DNA of 64,000 nt, taken from Kosakonia oryziphila. GTDB taxonomy: Bacteria > Pseudomonadota > Gammaproteobacteria > Enterobacterales > Enterobacteriaceae. Of this stretch, positions 18,772-30,053 are shown one piece after another (the stretch's first letter is position 1; each line of letters opens with the position of its first letter). The notes below the pieces were generated by a model, which ran no database searches, was not told where the DNA came from, and saw only the letters and a program-made list of their open reading frames with translations. The position numbers and the translations under genes are program-made. Location: assembly GCF_900094795.1 (NCBI RefSeq), contig NZ_FMBC01000019.1:1-64000 (forward strand), in the 5' to 3' direction.

Positions 18772-20040
18772 TTAACCTGAACGACGGCGATTACGTGGTG
18801 CACCACCATTGCGGCGCGGACCGTTACCTGAGCGCGAACGCGTCAGGCGTTTCGGCGGCGGTAATTCGCTGAGCAGCGCATCCGGATTGTATTTGCTCAC
18901 CGGAATTGAGTGTCCGATATACGTTTCAATCGCGGGCAGGTTCAGCGCGTACTCTTCGCAAGCAAGGCTGATAGAGTTGCCGCTGGCACCCGCACGACCC
19001 GTACGACCGATGCGATGCACGTAGTCTTCGCAATCGTCCGGTAAATCGTAGTTAAAGACGTGGGTAACGGCAGGAATATGTAGACCGCGTGCCGCAACGT
19101 CTGTAGCGACCAGAATATCAAGATCGCCGCGGGTAAATTCATCAAGGATACGCAAGCGTTTCTTCTGCGCTACGTCGCCAGTCAGCAGACCAACGCGATG
19201 ACCATCGGCAGCCAGATGGCCCCAGATATCTTCACAGCGGTGTTTTGTATTGGCGAAAATAATGGCGCGATCCGGCCACTCTTCTTCAATCAACGTTTGC
19301 AGCAGGCGCATTTTCTCTTCATTAGAAGGATAGAAAAGCTCTTCTTTAATGCGGTGGCCGGTTTTCTGTTCCGGTTCCACTTCGACGTATTCTGCGTTGT
19401 TCATCTGCTCGAATGCCAGTTCACGTACCCGATAAGAGAGGGTAGCGGAGAACAGCATGTTCAGACGCTGTGTTGTTGCTGGCATACGGCGGAACAGCCA
19501 ACGAATATCTTTGATAAAGCCGAGATCGTACATACGATCGGCTTCGTCCAGCACCACAACCTGAACTGCGGCCAGGTTAATATGGTTCTGTTTGGTGTAA
19601 TCGATCATACGACCGGTTGTGCCGATCAGAATATCGACGCCGCTTTCCAGCACTTTGAGCTGTTTGTCGTAACCATCTCCGCCGTAAGCGAGACCCAGTT
19701 TCAGGCCTGTTGACTGCGCAAGCGGTTCTGCATCGGCATGAATTTGTACCGCAAGTTCACGCGTCGGCGCCATAATAATTGCGCGCGGCTGGTTCACTTT
19801 ACGGTCTTCGATCGCCGGGTGAGAGAGAAGATAATGAAACGTTGACGTTAAAAACGCCATCGTTTTACCGGTACCGGTTTGCGCCTGACCTGCAACGTCA
19901 CGGCCCGCCAGCGTCAGCGGAAGAGCCAGAGCCTGTATAGGCGTGCAGTTATGAAACCCTTTATATTCAAGGGCTTCTATCACTTTTGGGTGCAGGGCGA
20001 AGTCGGAAAACTTCTGTTCAGTTAAATGTGTTTTGCTCAT
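18772..20040 (-). CDS. rhlB: ATP-dependent RNA helicase RhlB
   Basis: A 422-aa DEAD-box helicase of the RNA degradosome, where it binds RNase E. It shows the Q motif, AQTGTGKT near residue 51, [11 protein letters not shown] (LFSATLSYR) and HRIGRTGR. The C-terminal tail is rich in Arg and Gly ([21 protein letters not shown] region). It is divergent from trxA and upstream of gppA. Confidence 0.96.
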   Translation of the reverse strand: MSKTHLTEQKFSDFALHPKVIEALEYKGFHNCTPIQALALPLTLAGRDVAGQAQTGTGKTMAFLTSTFHYLLSHPAIEDRKVNQPRAIIMAPTRELAVQIHADAEPLAQSTGLKLGLAYGGDGYDKQLKVLESGVDILIGTTGRMIDYTKQNHINLAAVQVVVLDEADRMYDLGFIKDIRWLFRRMPATTQRLNMLFSATLSYRVRELAFEQMNNAEYVEVEPEQKTGHRIKEELFYPSNEEKMRLLQTLIEEEWPDRAIIFANTKHRCEDIWGHLAADGHRVGLLTGDVAQKKRLRILDEFTRGDLDILVATDVAARGLHIPAVTHVFNYDLPDDCEDYVHRIGRTGRAGASGNSISLACEEYALNLPAIETYIGHSIPVSKYNPDALLSELPPPKRLTRSRSGNGPRRNGGAPRNRRRSG

Positions 20041-20184
20041 AGTGTGGTAGAATATCAGCTTACTATTGCTTTACGAAAGCGTATCCGGTGAAATAAAGTC
20101 AACCTTTAGTTGGTTATTGTGGCATCAATACGTTGCTGTTTTATGCTACACCAACACACCAGGCTTATTCCTGTGGAGTTATAT

Positions 20185-20514
20185 ATGAGCGATAAAATTA
20201 TTCACCTGACTGACGATAGTTTTGACACGGATGTACTCAAAGCGGACGGGCTTGTTCTCGTTGATTTCTGGGCAGAGTGGTGTGGACCGTGCAAAATGAT
20301 CGCCCCGATTCTGGATGAAGTCGCTAATGAGTACGAAGGCAAACTGACCATTGCGAAACTGAATATCGACCAGAACCCAGGCACCGCGCCGAAGTACGGT
20401 ATTCGTGGTATCCCTACCCTGCTGCTGTTTAAAAACGGCGAAGTGGCGGCGACCAAAGTGGGTGCCTTGTCCAAAGGCCAACTGAAAGAGTTCCTGGACG
20501 CCAACCTGGCGTAA
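20185..20514 (+). CDS. trxA: Thioredoxin 1
   Basis: A 109-aa cytoplasmic thiol-disulfide reductant with the active site WCGPCK at residues 32-37 and cis-Pro segment [12 protein letters not shown] lies 8 nt before the ATG; the frame is open 25 codons upstream but the family starts at MSDKIIHL. It differs from the E. coli protein at a handful of positions (GLV at 22-24; [11 protein letters not shown]), which shows that this is another species. Confidence 0.98.
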   Translation: MSDKIIHLTDDSFDTDVLKADGLVLVDFWAEWCGPCKMIAPILDEVANEYEGKLTIAKLNIDQNPGTAPKYGIRGIPTLLLFKNGEVAATKVGALSKGQLKEFLDANLA

Positions 20515-20857
20515 TCTCAGGTTCTGCCGGCGCGCCAGTCGTCCTAATTTTTTAGGATCGCTGGACGCCCGGCTTCTGCCGTGCTAATTTAGTTTTGACT
20601 TCGTTTTGAACATACCTTTAGTTGTTTGAACCTTGCATTACCCGATACTTCCCGCAGAGCAATATTGCCGCGACGGAAGTAAACAGATTCCGGGCTTATC
20701 ACTCATTCCGTCTTATCGTTTCAGTTCTGCGTACTTTCTTGTGACCAGGCACCGATCAGATATGAGTTGATGGCCGTTAACAGGCATGGATGACCCTGCC
20801 ATACCATTCACAACATTAAGTTCGAGATTTACCCCGAGTTTAAGAACCCACACCATT
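20515..20857 (+). promoter_or_regulatory. rho leader region with rhoL-like frame
   Basis: 343 bp between trxA and rho. A hairpin-like block at about 20535-20563 (GTCCTAA, T run, TTAGGAT) may end trxA transcription. From about 20690 to 20770 a frame matches the C-terminal half of the K-12 RhoL leader peptide (FSSAY then VTR then DMS-stop). The K-12-like TTG start is out of frame here; the only in-frame alternative, TTG at 20633, lacks a clear ribosome site. Rho is autoregulated through this leader in E. coli. Confidence 0.55.
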
Positions 20858-22117
20858 ATGAATCTTACCGAATTAAAGAATACGCCGGTTTCTGAGCTGA
20901 TCACTCTCGGCGAAAATATGGGGCTGGAAAACCTGGCCCGTATGCGCAAACAGGACATCATTTTCGCCATCCTGAAGCAGCACGCGAAGAGTGGCGAAGA
21001 TATCTTTGGCGACGGTGTGCTGGAGATTCTGCAGGATGGATTTGGTTTCCTCCGTTCCGCAGACAGCTCCTACCTCGCCGGCCCTGACGACATCTACGTA
21101 TCCCCCAGCCAAATCCGCCGTTTCAACCTCCGCACTGGCGACACCATTTCAGGTAAGATTCGCCCACCTAAAGAAGGTGAACGTTACTTCGCATTGCTGA
21201 AAGTTAACGAGGTGAATTTCGATAAGCCGGAAAACGCGCGTAATAAAATTCTGTTCGAAAACTTAACGCCGCTGCATGCAAACTCTCGTCTGCGTATGGA
21301 GCGTGGTAATGGTTCGACCGAAGATTTAACCGCTCGCGTACTGGATCTGGCATCGCCGATTGGTCGTGGTCAGCGCGGTCTGATTGTTGCACCGCCGAAA
21401 GCAGGTAAAACCATGCTGCTGCAGAACATTGCGCAGAGCATTGCGTATAACCATCCGGATTGCGTACTGATGGTGCTGCTGATTGACGAACGTCCGGAAG
21501 AAGTGACGGAAATGCAGCGTCTGGTGAAAGGCGAAGTGGTTGCTTCAACCTTCGATGAACCTGCTTCCCGCCATGTGCAGGTTGCTGAAATGGTTATCGA
21601 AAAAGCCAAACGTCTGGTTGAGCACAAGAAAGACGTTATCATTCTGCTGGATTCCATCACCCGCCTGGCGCGAGCTTATAACACCGTCGTTCCGGCTTCC
21701 GGTAAAGTGTTGACGGGTGGTGTGGATGCTAACGCCCTGCATCGTCCGAAGCGTTTCTTCGGTGCTGCGCGTAACGTGGAAGAGGGCGGTAGCTTGACCA
21801 TTATTGCGACGGCGTTGATCGATACCGGATCGAAGATGGATGAAGTGATTTACGAAGAGTTTAAAGGCACCGGTAACATGGAACTGCATCTCTCCCGTAA
21901 GATCGCAGAAAAACGCGTCTTCCCGGCGATTGATTACAACCGTTCCGGTACGCGTAAAGAAGAACTTCTCACCACTCAGGAAGAGCTGCAGAAGATGTGG
22001 ATCCTGCGCAAAATCATCCATCCAATGGGTGAGATTGATGCAATGGAGTTCCTCATCAACAAGCTGGCGATGACGAAGACAAATGATGAATTCTTCGACA
22101 TGATGAAGCGCTCCTGA
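20858..22117 (+). CDS. rho: Transcription termination factor Rho
   Basis: A 419-aa hexameric RNA-dependent ATPase that ends transcription. It has an N-terminal helical part and cold-shock-like RNA site (about 1-130), Walker [16 protein letters not shown] near residue 175, Walker [16 protein letters not shown] near 260, and the Q and R loops. The start is [14 protein letters not shown]; an upstream in-frame ATG at 20786 would fall in the leader and is rejected. Confidence 0.98.
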   Translation: MNLTELKNTPVSELITLGENMGLENLARMRKQDIIFAILKQHAKSGEDIFGDGVLEILQDGFGFLRSADSSYLAGPDDIYVSPSQIRRFNLRTGDTISGKIRPPKEGERYFALLKVNEVNFDKPENARNKILFENLTPLHANSRLRMERGNGSTEDLTARVLDLASPIGRGQRGLIVAPPKAGKTMLLQNIAQSIAYNHPDCVLMVLLIDERPEEVTEMQRLVKGEVVASTFDEPASRHVQVAEMVIEKAKRLVEHKKDVIILLDSITRLARAYNTVVPASGKVLTGGVDANALHRPKRFFGAARNVEEGGSLTIIATALIDTGSKMDEVIYEEFKGTGNMELHLSRKIAEKRVFPAIDYNRSGTRKEELLTTQEELQKMWILRKIIHPMGEIDAMEFLINKLAMTKTNDEFFDMMKRS

Positions 22118-22135
22118 TTCAAATAAACCTCAGAT

Positions 22136-22162
22136 ACGCCACGTTTTTACGTGGCGTTTTTC
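22136..22162 (+). terminator. rho terminator
   Basis: ACGCCACGT-TTTT-ACGTGGCGT followed by T4-C-A-TTT, 18 nt after the rho stop. Between it and wecA (22163-22361) lies the ECA operon leader with a TATACT -10-like box at 22324; no gene is seen there. Confidence 0.88.
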
Positions 22163-22361
22163 ATTTCTGGGCTATACGCTATATGCACCAGGACAGGTAT
22201 TGTCCGACACTGGCGACGACTGGATGGCGTTTCGAAGGTCAAAACCTTCCATTTGGCTGAAAAGCAAACAATAACGCCTGTGATTGACCTGCATTCTCCT
22301 TTTATGGAGTGTAGCAACGTCGTTATACTGCCAGGATCAACATTTGCTGAGAGCATGCATT

Positions 22362-23465
22362 GTGAGTTTATCCACTGCGATTACTGAATTATTCGGTATT
22401 TTCTTGTTTACAACGGTTTTCCTGTTCTTCGCCCGAAAAATGGCGAAGCACGTTGGCCTGGTAGACAAACCTAACTCCCGAAAACGACACCAGGGGCTGG
22501 TCCCATTGGTTGGCGGCATTTCAGTTTACGCCGGGATTTGCTTCACTTTCAGCATTACAGACTACTACATTCCCCACGTTGGTCTTTATCTTGCCTGCGC
22601 AGGTGTGCTCGCGTTTGTCGGGGCGCTGGACGATCGTTTCGATATCAGTGTTAAAACCCGCGCAGCTATTCAGACGGTGATTGCCGTTGTGATGATGTGG
22701 GCCGGTAATCTCTACCTTAGCAGCCTCGGCTATATCTTTGGATCCTGGGAGATGGTGCTGGGGCCGTTTGGCTATCTGCTTACGTTGTTTGCCGTCTGGG
22801 CGGCTATTAACGCGTTTAATATGGTAGACGGCATTGATGGCCTGCTAGGTGGTCTTTCCTGCGTCTCGTTTGCAGCGATTGGTATCATTTTATGGTTTGA
22901 TGGCCAGACCAGCCTGGCACTGTGGTGCTTTGCCATGATCGCGGCAATTCTGCCCTATATTCTGCTCAATCTTGGCCTGCTGGGGCGGCGTTATAAAGTG
23001 TTTATGGGCGATGCTGGCAGCACGCTGATTGGTTTCACTATCATCTGGATTTTGCTGGAAACGACTCAGGGTAAGACCCATCCGATAAGCCCGGTGACGG
23101 CGTTATGGATTATTGCTATTCCCTTGATGGATATGGTGGCGATTACCTACCGACGTCTGCGTAAAGGCATGAGTCCGTTCTCACCCGATCGCCAGCATAT
23201 TCACCACCTCATTATGCGGGCAGGTTTCAGTTCCCGTCAGGCGTTTGTGCTCATTACGCTCGCTGCGGCAATACTTGCCAGCATCGGCGTCCTGGCAGAG
23301 TATCTTCATTTTATCCCTGAATGGGTGATGTTGGCATTATTTTTGCTAGCATTCTTTTTATACGGTTACTGCATCAAACGCGCCTGGAAAGTCGCGCGCT
23401 TAATGAAACGAGTTAAACGCAGAATGCGCCGTTACAGCGCTTCTAAATCAACACTAACCAAGTAA
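22362..23465 (+). CDS. wecA: UDP-GlcNAc:undecaprenyl-phosphate GlcNAc-1-P transferase
   Basis: A 367-aa polytopic membrane enzyme with about 11 helices that makes lipid I of enterobacterial common antigen and starts many O-antigens. Catalytic Asp motifs are DDRFD near residue 90 and NMVDGIDGL near 153; the HIHH motif is near 280 in the cytoplasmic loop. It uses a GTG start that gives exactly the K-12 length. First gene of the ECA operon. Confidence 0.95.
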   Translation: MSLSTAITELFGIFLFTTVFLFFARKMAKHVGLVDKPNSRKRHQGLVPLVGGISVYAGICFTFSITDYYIPHVGLYLACAGVLAFVGALDDRFDISVKTRAAIQTVIAVVMMWAGNLYLSSLGYIFGSWEMVLGPFGYLLTLFAVWAAINAFNMVDGIDGLLGGLSCVSFAAIGIILWFDGQTSLALWCFAMIAAILPYILLNLGLLGRRYKVFMGDAGSTLIGFTIIWILLETTQGKTHPISPVTALWIIAIPLMDMVAITYRRLRKGMSPFSPDRQHIHHLIMRAGFSSRQAFVLITLAAAILASIGVLAEYLHFIPEWVMLALFLLAFFLYGYCIKRAWKVARLMKRVKRRMRRYSASKSTLTK

Positions 23466-23478
23466 ATCCGGGAAAGCG

Positions 23479-24525
23479 ATGACTCAACCATTGTCGGGAA
23501 CACCTTCAGCGGGTACGGAAAATGAGCTGGATATTCGAGGACTGTTTCGTACTTTGTGGGCTGGAAAACTGTGGATTGGGGGGATGGCGCTGCTGTTTGC
23601 ATTGATTGCGCTGGCCTGGACTTTCTTTGCGCGGCAGGAATGGAGCGCGACGGCCATTACGGATAGCCCCACGGTTAACATGCTTGGCGGATTTTACTCC
23701 CAGCAGCAGTTTTTACGTAATCTGGATGTGAAGGCGAATCTGGCATCCGTCGAACAACCTTCGGTAATGGATGAATCCTATAAAGAGTTTGTTGTGCAAC
23801 TGGCTTCATGGGATACGCGCCGTGACTTCTGGTTGCAGACGGACTATTACAAGCAGCGTCTGGTTGGTAACAGTAAATCTGATGCTGCGATGCTGGATGA
23901 GTTAATCAACAATATTCAGTACACGCCGGGTGATGCGGCTCGCAATCTGAATGACAACGTCAAGCTGATTGCTGAGACCGCGCCGGATGCGAATAATTTG
24001 TTGCGCCAGTACGTGGCTTTCGCCAGCCAGCGTGCCGCCAGCCATTTAAATGATGAGCTGAAAGGGGCATGGGCCGCGCGTACCATCCAGATGAAAGCCC
24101 AGGTTAAGCGCCAGGAAGAGGTGGCAAAAGCGATTTACAACCGTCGCCTGCACAATGTTGAACAGGCGCTGAAAGTTGCTGAACAGCATAATATTTCACG
24201 CAATGAAACTGAGGTTCCACCCGACGAGTTACCCGATTCGGAACTGTTTATGTTAGGCCGCCCGATGTTGCAGGCGCGCCTTGAGAACTTACAGGCTGTG
24301 GGGCCGCAGTTCGATCTGGACTATGATCAAAACCGGGCGATGCTGAATACCCTTAACGTTGGGCCTACATTGGACCCGCGTTTCCAGACTTATCGTTATT
24401 TGCGTACACCGGAGGAGCCGGTGAAACGTGACAGCCCGCGCCGCGTTTTCCTGATGATCATCTGGGGTATCGTTGGGGTGTTAGTCGGCGCCGGGGTGGC
24501 ATTAACACGTCGCCGCACACATTAA
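23479..24525 (+). CDS. wzzE: ECA chain-length regulator WzzE
   Basis: A 348-aa polysaccharide co-polymerase. Transmembrane helices lie near residues 31-51 (LWIGGMALLFALIALAWTFF) and 324-344, with a large periplasmic coiled-coil domain between them. The Pro-rich segment before the second helix is present. It sets ECA length together with WzyE. It follows wecA by 13 nt. Confidence 0.95.
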   Translation: MTQPLSGTPSAGTENELDIRGLFRTLWAGKLWIGGMALLFALIALAWTFFARQEWSATAITDSPTVNMLGGFYSQQQFLRNLDVKANLASVEQPSVMDESYKEFVVQLASWDTRRDFWLQTDYYKQRLVGNSKSDAAMLDELINNIQYTPGDAARNLNDNVKLIAETAPDANNLLRQYVAFASQRAASHLNDELKGAWAARTIQMKAQVKRQEEVAKAIYNRRLHNVEQALKVAEQHNISRNETEVPPDELPDSELFMLGRPMLQARLENLQAVGPQFDLDYDQNRAMLNTLNVGPTLDPRFQTYRYLRTPEEPVKRDSPRRVFLMIIWGIVGVLVGAGVALTRRRTH

Positions 24526-24581
24526 GCGACGCCTGAGATGAAGGCACGGGGCCTTCATCCTCTAAAACAAAGAGAATCGTT

Positions 24582-25712
24582 GTGAAAGTACTCACCGTAT
24601 TCGGCACACGACCAGAAGCTATCAAAATGGCTCCACTAGTGCATGCGTTGGCAAAAGATCCTGACTTTGAGGCGAAAGTTTGCGTCACTGCACAGCATAG
24701 GGAAATGTTGGATCAGGTGTTGAGCCTTTTCTCGATTGTTCCGGATTATGACCTGAATATCATGCGCCCCGGACAGGGGCTGACGGAGATCACTTGCGGT
24801 ATTCTTGAAGGATTGAAACCGATCCTTGAATCGTTCCGCCCGGATGTTGTGCTGGTGCATGGCGATACGACGACCACCATTGCAGCGAGCCTTGCTGCTT
24901 TTTACCAACGTATTCCTGTTGGTCATGTGGAAGCCGGGCTGCGCACTGGCGATCTCTCTTCGCCCTGGCCCGAAGAAGCCAACCGTACCCTGACGGGCCA
25001 TCTGGCAATGTATCATTTTGCGCCGACAGAAAATTCTCGCCGTAATTTGCTGCGCGAGAACGTTGCCGACAGCCATATTTTTGTGACGGGTAATACAGTG
25101 ATTGATGCCCTGTTCTGGGTGCGCGACAGCGTAATGAATACTTCCGGCCGCTATAAGGAACTGGCGGTGCGCTATCCGTTCCTCGATGTCAATAAGAAAC
25201 TGATTCTTGTCACCGGGCATCGCCGCGAGAGTTTTGGTCATGGGTTCGAACAGATTTGCCATGCACTGGCGGATATCGCCGCGCAACATGATGATGTGCA
25301 GATTGTCTACCCGGTGCACCTGAACCCCAACGTCAGTGAGCCGGTAAACCGAATTCTGGGTCATGTTGAGAATGTGAGCCTAATTGAGCCGCAGGATTAC
25401 CTGCCGTTTTTGTGGTTGATGAATCGCGCCTGGCTAATCCTCACCGATTCAGGCGGTATTCAGGAAGAAGCACCTTCACTAGGTAAACCAGTGCTGGTGA
25501 TGCGGGATACGACCGAGCGTCCGGAGGCCATCGAAGCGGGAACGGTAAAACTGGTCGGTACGAATCGCCAGCGCATTGTGGAAGAGGTCACGCGCCTGCT
25601 CCGCGATAACGATGCCTGGCAAGCAATGAGCCATGCGCACAACCCCTATGGCGATGGACAGGCCTGTGGGCGCATTTTGCACGCACTTAAAAACAATCGG
25701 ATAACACTATGA
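24582..25712 (+). CDS. wecB: UDP-GlcNAc 2-epimerase
   Basis: A 376-aa non-hydrolysing epimerase making UDP-ManNAc. The motifs are [14 protein letters not shown] at the N-terminus, [12 protein letters not shown] near residue 94, [10 protein letters not shown], and the C-terminal [15 protein letters not shown]. It starts at GTG ([13 protein letters not shown]) with AAAGAGAA before it. Its end overlaps the wecC start by 4 nt (ATGA). Confidence 0.97.
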   Translation: MKVLTVFGTRPEAIKMAPLVHALAKDPDFEAKVCVTAQHREMLDQVLSLFSIVPDYDLNIMRPGQGLTEITCGILEGLKPILESFRPDVVLVHGDTTTTIAASLAAFYQRIPVGHVEAGLRTGDLSSPWPEEANRTLTGHLAMYHFAPTENSRRNLLRENVADSHIFVTGNTVIDALFWVRDSVMNTSGRYKELAVRYPFLDVNKKLILVTGHRRESFGHGFEQICHALADIAAQHDDVQIVYPVHLNPNVSEPVNRILGHVENVSLIEPQDYLPFLWLMNRAWLILTDSGGIQEEAPSLGKPVLVMRDTTERPEAIEAGTVKLVGTNRQRIVEEVTRLLRDNDAWQAMSHAHNPYGDGQACGRILHALKNNRITL

Positions 25713-26971
25713 GCTTTACAACCATTTCCGTGATCGGCCTTGGCTATATTGGCCTGCCTACCGCTGCCGCTTTTGCCTCCCGGCACAAACAGGTCGTGGG
25801 AATCGACATCAACTCGCACGCTGTGGACACCATTAACCGTGGTGAAATCCATATTGTTGAGCCAGAGTTGAGTAACGTGGTCAAAGCGGCTGTGGATGGC
25901 GGTTATCTGCGGGCCAGTACGACGCCGGTGGTAGCCGATGCTTACCTGATTGCCGTGCCGACGCCGTTTAAAGGCGAGCACGAACCCGATATGACTTATG
26001 TCGAAGCGGCAGCCAAATCCATTGCACCAGTGCTGACGAGAGGTGCGCTGGTGATCCTCGAATCCACTTCGCCCGTCGGCGCAACAGAGCAGATGGCTGA
26101 CTGGCTCGCCGAAGCGCGACCGGATCTCACTTTCCCGCAACAGGTGGGCGAGGCGGCCGATGTGAACATCGCTTATTGCCCGGAGCGTGTGCTGCCAGGG
26201 CAGGTGATGGTAGAGCTGATCAGGAACGACCGTGTGATCGGTGGTATGACGTCGGTCTGCTCGGCGCGTGCCAGCGAGCTGTACAAGATTTTCCTTGAGG
26301 GCGAGTGTGTGGTGACCAACTCCCGCACCGCTGAAATGTGCAAACTCACCGAAAACAGTTTCCGTGATGTGAACATCGCCTTCGCGAACGAACTGTCTTT
26401 GATCTGCGCCGAGCAGGGGATCAATGTCTGGGAGCTGATTCGTCTGGCGAATCGTCATCCACGAGTAAACATTTTGCAACCGGGGCCAGGTGTTGGCGGG
26501 CACTGCATTGCAGTCGATCCATGGTTTATTGTGGCGCAGAACCCGCAGCAGGCGCGGCTTATCCGTACGGCGCGCGAGGTGAACGATTATAAACCTCACT
26601 GGGTGCTGAACCAGGTTAAAGCGTGCATTGCCGATTGCCTGACCGCCAGCGGTAAACGCGCCAGCGAGATTAAAATCGCCTGCTTCGGGCTGGCGTTTAA
26701 ACCGAATATTGACGATCTGCGCGAAAGTCCGGCGATGGAAATTGCCGGTGATATTGCGCAGTGGCACAGCGGGCAAACGCTGGTTGTCGAACCGAACATT
26801 CATCAACTTCCGGCAGCGCTGAGTAGCCATGCGTCGCTGGTAAATATCGCAGATGCACTGGCGCAGGCTGATGTGCTGGTGCTGCTGGTTGATCACAACG
26901 AATTTAAAGCTGTAGAGAGTAGCCGCATCACGCAACGCTACATCGTGGATACCAAAGGCGTCTGGCGCTAA
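25709..26971 (+). CDS. wecC: UDP-ManNAc dehydrogenase
   Basis: A 420-aa NAD-dependent dehydrogenase making UDP-ManNAcA, the second ECA sugar. The Rossmann motif [14 protein letters not shown] lies at residues 10-23; the catalytic Cys is in [14 protein letters not shown] near 266; the C-terminal UDP-binding domain has [17 protein letters not shown]. In K-12 rffG and rffH follow, but here wecD begins after only 17 nt. Confidence 0.97.
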   Translation: MSFTTISVIGLGYIGLPTAAAFASRHKQVVGIDINSHAVDTINRGEIHIVEPELSNVVKAAVDGGYLRASTTPVVADAYLIAVPTPFKGEHEPDMTYVEAAAKSIAPVLTRGALVILESTSPVGATEQMADWLAEARPDLTFPQQVGEAADVNIAYCPERVLPGQVMVELIRNDRVIGGMTSVCSARASELYKIFLEGECVVTNSRTAEMCKLTENSFRDVNIAFANELSLICAEQGINVWELIRLANRHPRVNILQPGPGVGGHCIAVDPWFIVAQNPQQARLIRTAREVNDYKPHWVLNQVKACIADCLTASGKRASEIKIACFGLAFKPNIDDLRESPAMEIAGDIAQWHSGQTLVVEPNIHQLPAALSSHASLVNIADALAQADVLVLLVDHNEFKAVESSRITQRYIVDTKGVWR

Positions 26972-26988
26972 GGCGTAAAGGAGGCGAA

Positions 26989-27666
26989 ATGGCAGTTCAC
27001 GGAACGTTAGAAGAGCTGGCCTGGGAAAGCGCCTTTTTTGGCGTGCGCAGTGCAATTGTGCGCCTGCAACCTGCGGCTCCTGCGCTGAGCGTGACGGATT
27101 TTAGCGCCTGGGAACGTGTGCAGGTAAAGCTGGCGGCGTCGCAAACCACACAACTGGACGCCTTGCAAACGCTCGGTTTTCAGTTGGTGGAGGGCGAGAT
27201 CGACTTTTCGCTAACGGTATCGCCGCAGGGTGTTGACCCCGCTTGCGACGTGGCTACCGCCGACGATATTGCTGAATTACGCCGTCTGGCAGCCGGGATC
27301 TTCGTGCAGAGCCGTTTTCGTGCTCCCTGGTATGCGGCTGAAGCAAGCGGGCGATTTTACGCGCAATGGATAGAAAACGCAGTCAAAGGCGTATTTGACC
27401 ATCAATGTCTGCTGTTTCGCGGTGAAAATGGCGAAATTGCGGGTTTTGTTTCTCTGCGTCAGCTTAACGAGCAGGAGGCGCGTATAGGCCTGCTGGCCGG
27501 GCGCGGCGTCGGAGAAAAATTAATGCAGGCTGCGTGTCACTGGGCGCGACAGCGGCAACTGACTCTTGTGCGTGTCGCGACCCAACTTGGGAATACCGCG
27601 GCACTTAAACGATATATTCAGAGCGGTGCGAACGTTGAAAGCACCGCCTTGTGGTTATACAGGTGA
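26989..27666 (+). CDS. wecD: dTDP-fucosamine acetyltransferase
   Basis: A 225-aa GNAT-fold enzyme that acetylates dTDP-4-amino-4,6-dideoxygalactose. The acetyl-CoA site is [19 protein letters not shown] near residue 160, and [20 protein letters not shown] is conserved with K-12. An AAGGAGG ribosome site lies 6 nt before the ATG. It ends just before wecE. The upstream neighbour is wecC rather than rffH as in K-12. Confidence 0.95.
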   Translation: MAVHGTLEELAWESAFFGVRSAIVRLQPAAPALSVTDFSAWERVQVKLAASQTTQLDALQTLGFQLVEGEIDFSLTVSPQGVDPACDVATADDIAELRRLAAGIFVQSRFRAPWYAAEASGRFYAQWIENAVKGVFDHQCLLFRGENGEIAGFVSLRQLNEQEARIGLLAGRGVGEKLMQAACHWARQRQLTLVRVATQLGNTAALKRYIQSGANVESTALWLYR

Positions 27667-27670
27667 CTCT

Positions 27671-28801
27671 ATGATCCCCTTCAATGCACCACCGGTAGTA
27701 GGCACAGAAATCGACTATATGCAGTCGGCGATGAGTAGCGGTAAATTGTGCGGCGATGGCGGTTTTACCCGTCGCTGCCAGCAATGGATGGAACAGCATT
27801 TTCATAGTGCAAAAGTGCTGCTGACGCCGTCCTGTACCGCGTCGCTGGAAATGGCTGCGTTGCTGCTGGATATTCAGCCTGGTGATGAAGTGATCATGCC
27901 GAGCTACACCTTCGTTTCCACCGCCAATGCTTTTGTACTGCGCGGTGCAAAAATCGTCTTTGTCGATATCCGCCCTGATACGATGAATATCGATGAAACC
28001 TGCATTGAAGCGGCCATTACCGATAAAACCCGGGCGATTGTACCGGTGCACTACGCGGGCGTGGCCTGCGAGATGGACACCATTATGGATATCGCCAAAC
28101 GGCATAATCTGTTTGTGGTGGAAGATGCTGCTCAGGGCGTGATGTCCACCTACAAGGGCCGTGCGCTTGGTACTATTGGTCATATCGGCTGTTTTAGCTT
28201 CCATGAAACCAAAAACTACACCGCTGGTGGTGAAGGTGGCGCGACGCTGATTAACGATCGCGCGCTGGTGGAGCGGGCGGAAATTATCCGCGAGAAAGGT
28301 ACTAACCGCAGTCAGTTTTTCCGTGGGCAGGTGGATAAGTACACCTGGCGGGATATCGGCTCCAGCTATCTGATGGCGGATTTGCAGGCGGCTTACCTCT
28401 GGGCGCAGCTGGAAGCGGCAGATCGTATTAATCAGCAACGCCTGGCGCTGTGGCAAACCTACTATGACGCACTGTTACCGTTGGCGCGCGTCGGGCGCAT
28501 TACGTTGCCGACTATTCCGGCAGATTGTGGCCACAATGCGCACATGTTCTACATCAAGCTGCGTGATGAAGCCGATCGCAGTGCGCTGATCGCTTTTCTG
28601 AAAGAGGCGGAGATCCTGGCGGTATTCCATTACATTCCGCTGCATGCGTCGCCTGCCGGCGAGAAATTTGGCGAATTCCACGGCGAAGATCGTTACACCA
28701 CGGTGGAAAGTGAGCGTTTGCTTCGCCTGCCTCTGTTTTACAATCTGGCGCCGGTTAACCAGCGCACGGTTATCAGCACTCTTCTGAGCTATTTCCGCTG
28801 A
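27671..28801 (+). CDS. wecE: dTDP-4-amino-4,6-dideoxygalactose transaminase
   Basis: A 376-aa PLP aminotransferase of the DegT/DnrJ/EryC1 family. It aminates dTDP-4-keto-6-deoxyglucose, the product of RffG/RmlB. The PLP lysine is in SFHETKNYTAGGEGG near residue 181. The start MIPFNAPPVVGTEID was chosen over a longer upstream frame that overlaps wecD. It needs dTDP-sugar precursors from enzymes not encoded in this operon. Confidence 0.96.
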   Translation: MIPFNAPPVVGTEIDYMQSAMSSGKLCGDGGFTRRCQQWMEQHFHSAKVLLTPSCTASLEMAALLLDIQPGDEVIMPSYTFVSTANAFVLRGAKIVFVDIRPDTMNIDETCIEAAITDKTRAIVPVHYAGVACEMDTIMDIAKRHNLFVVEDAAQGVMSTYKGRALGTIGHIGCFSFHETKNYTAGGEGGATLINDRALVERAEIIREKGTNRSQFFRGQVDKYTWRDIGSSYLMADLQAAYLWAQLEAADRINQQRLALWQTYYDALLPLARVGRITLPTIPADCGHNAHMFYIKLRDEADRSALIAFLKEAEILAVFHYIPLHASPAGEKFGEFHGEDRYTTVESERLLRLPLFYNLAPVNQRTVISTLLSYFR

Positions 28802-28802
28802 C

Positions 28803-30053
28803 ATGTCGCTGGCAAAAGCATCGGTATGGACTGCGACAAGCACGCTGGTCAAAATTGGCGCGGGCTTGCTGGTGGTCAAACTTTTGGCGGTATCTTTTGG
28901 GCCGTCTGGTGTCGGGCAGGCTGGTAACTTCCGCCAGTTAATTACCGTGCTGGGCGTAATGGCTGGCGCCGGGATCTTCAATGGCGTTACTAAATTCGTC
29001 GCCCAGTATCACGATGATCCGGTGCGTCTGCGTGCGGTTGTTGGCACATCTTCAGCCATGATACTGGGCTTCTCAACACTGCTGGCGCTCGTTTTTTTGC
29101 TTGCCGCTGCGCCTGTCAGCCAGGGTTTATTTGGTCATCCTGATTTTCAGGGGCTGGTGCGGCTGGTGGCGCTGGTACAGTTTGGCATTGCATGGGCGAA
29201 CTTGCTGCTGGCGGTGATGAAGGGGTTCCGCGATGCCGCCAGCAATGCGCTGTCGCTGATTATCGGTAGCGTGGTTGGCGTGCTGGCCTGGTATCTCTGT
29301 TTCCGGCTTGGTGGTTACCAGGGTGCGTTGCTGGGAATGGCGCTGGTTCCGGCGCTGGTGATAATTCCGGCCGTGCTGCTACTGATTCGACGCGGTTCGG
29401 TGCCGATGGCGTACTTCGCACCGCGTTGGGACAACGGTTTAGCCGGTCAGCTCAGCAAATTTACGCTGATGGCGCTGATTACATCGGTAACGTTGCCGCT
29501 GGCCTATGTGATGATGCGAAATCTGCTGGCGGCGCATTATAGCTGGGAAGAGGTGGGGATCTGGCAAGGTGTGAGTAGCATTTCCGATGCTTATCTTCAG
29601 TTTATTACCGCTTCATTTAGTGTCTATCTGCTACCGACTTTATCGAGGCTGGCGACAAAACAGGCGATTTCGAGCGAAATCGTGAAATCGTTACGCTTTG
29701 TATTGCCAGCGGTAGCGGCGGTGAGCCTGACGGTCTGGCTACTGCGCGACGTGGCTATCTGGTTGCTGTTTTCCGACAAGTTCACCGCTATGCGCGATCT
29801 CTTTGCCTGGCAACTGGTTGGGGATGTACTGAAAGTGGGCGCTTACGTTTTTGGTTATCTGGTGATTGCCAAAGCATCGCTACGCTTCTACATCCTGGCA
29901 GAAATCAGTCAGTTCACTCTGCTAACGCTGTTCTCGCGCTGGCTCATTCCCGCGCATGGCGCTGCCGGTGCGGCACAGGCTTATATGGCAACTTATATTA
30001 TTTATTTCGCCCTCTGTTGTGGCGCATTTTTGATTTGGCGAAAAAAAGCATGA
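28803..30053 (+). CDS. wzxE: ECA lipid III flippase WzxE
   Basis: A 416-aa multidrug/oligosaccharidyl-lipid/polysaccharide family flippase with about 12 predicted helices. It moves the trisaccharide lipid III of ECA to the periplasmic face. It begins [20 protein letters not shown] one base after wecE and overlaps wecF by 4 nt. Confidence 0.95.
   Translation: MSLAKASVWTATSTLVKIGAGLLVVKLLAVSFGPSGVGQAGNFRQLITVLGVMAGAGIFNGVTKFVAQYHDDPVRLRAVVGTSSAMILGFSTLLALVFLLAAAPVSQGLFGHPDFQGLVRLVALVQFGIAWANLLLAVMKGFRDAASNALSLIIGSVVGVLAWYLCFRLGGYQGALLGMALVPALVIIPAVLLLIRRGSVPMAYFAPRWDNGLAGQLSKFTLMALITSVTLPLAYVMMRNLLAAHYSWEEVGIWQGVSSISDAYLQFITASFSVYLLPTLSRLATKQAISSEIVKSLRFVLPAVAAVSLTVWLLRDVAIWLLFSDKFTAMRDLFAWQLVGDVLKVGAYVFGYLVIAKASLRFYILAEISQFTLLTLFSRWLIPAHGAAGAAQAYMATYIIYFALCCGAFLIWRKKA

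Noticed and set aside
20786-20857. Earlier in-frame ATG for rho
   Set aside because: It lies in the untranslated leader and adds 24 residues absent from the family; MNLTELK is the known start.
25646-27055. Long minus-strand open frame of 469 codons
   Set aside because: It lies opposite wecC, which has every family motif; the frame is a mirror effect of the codon bias and shows no recognisable domain.
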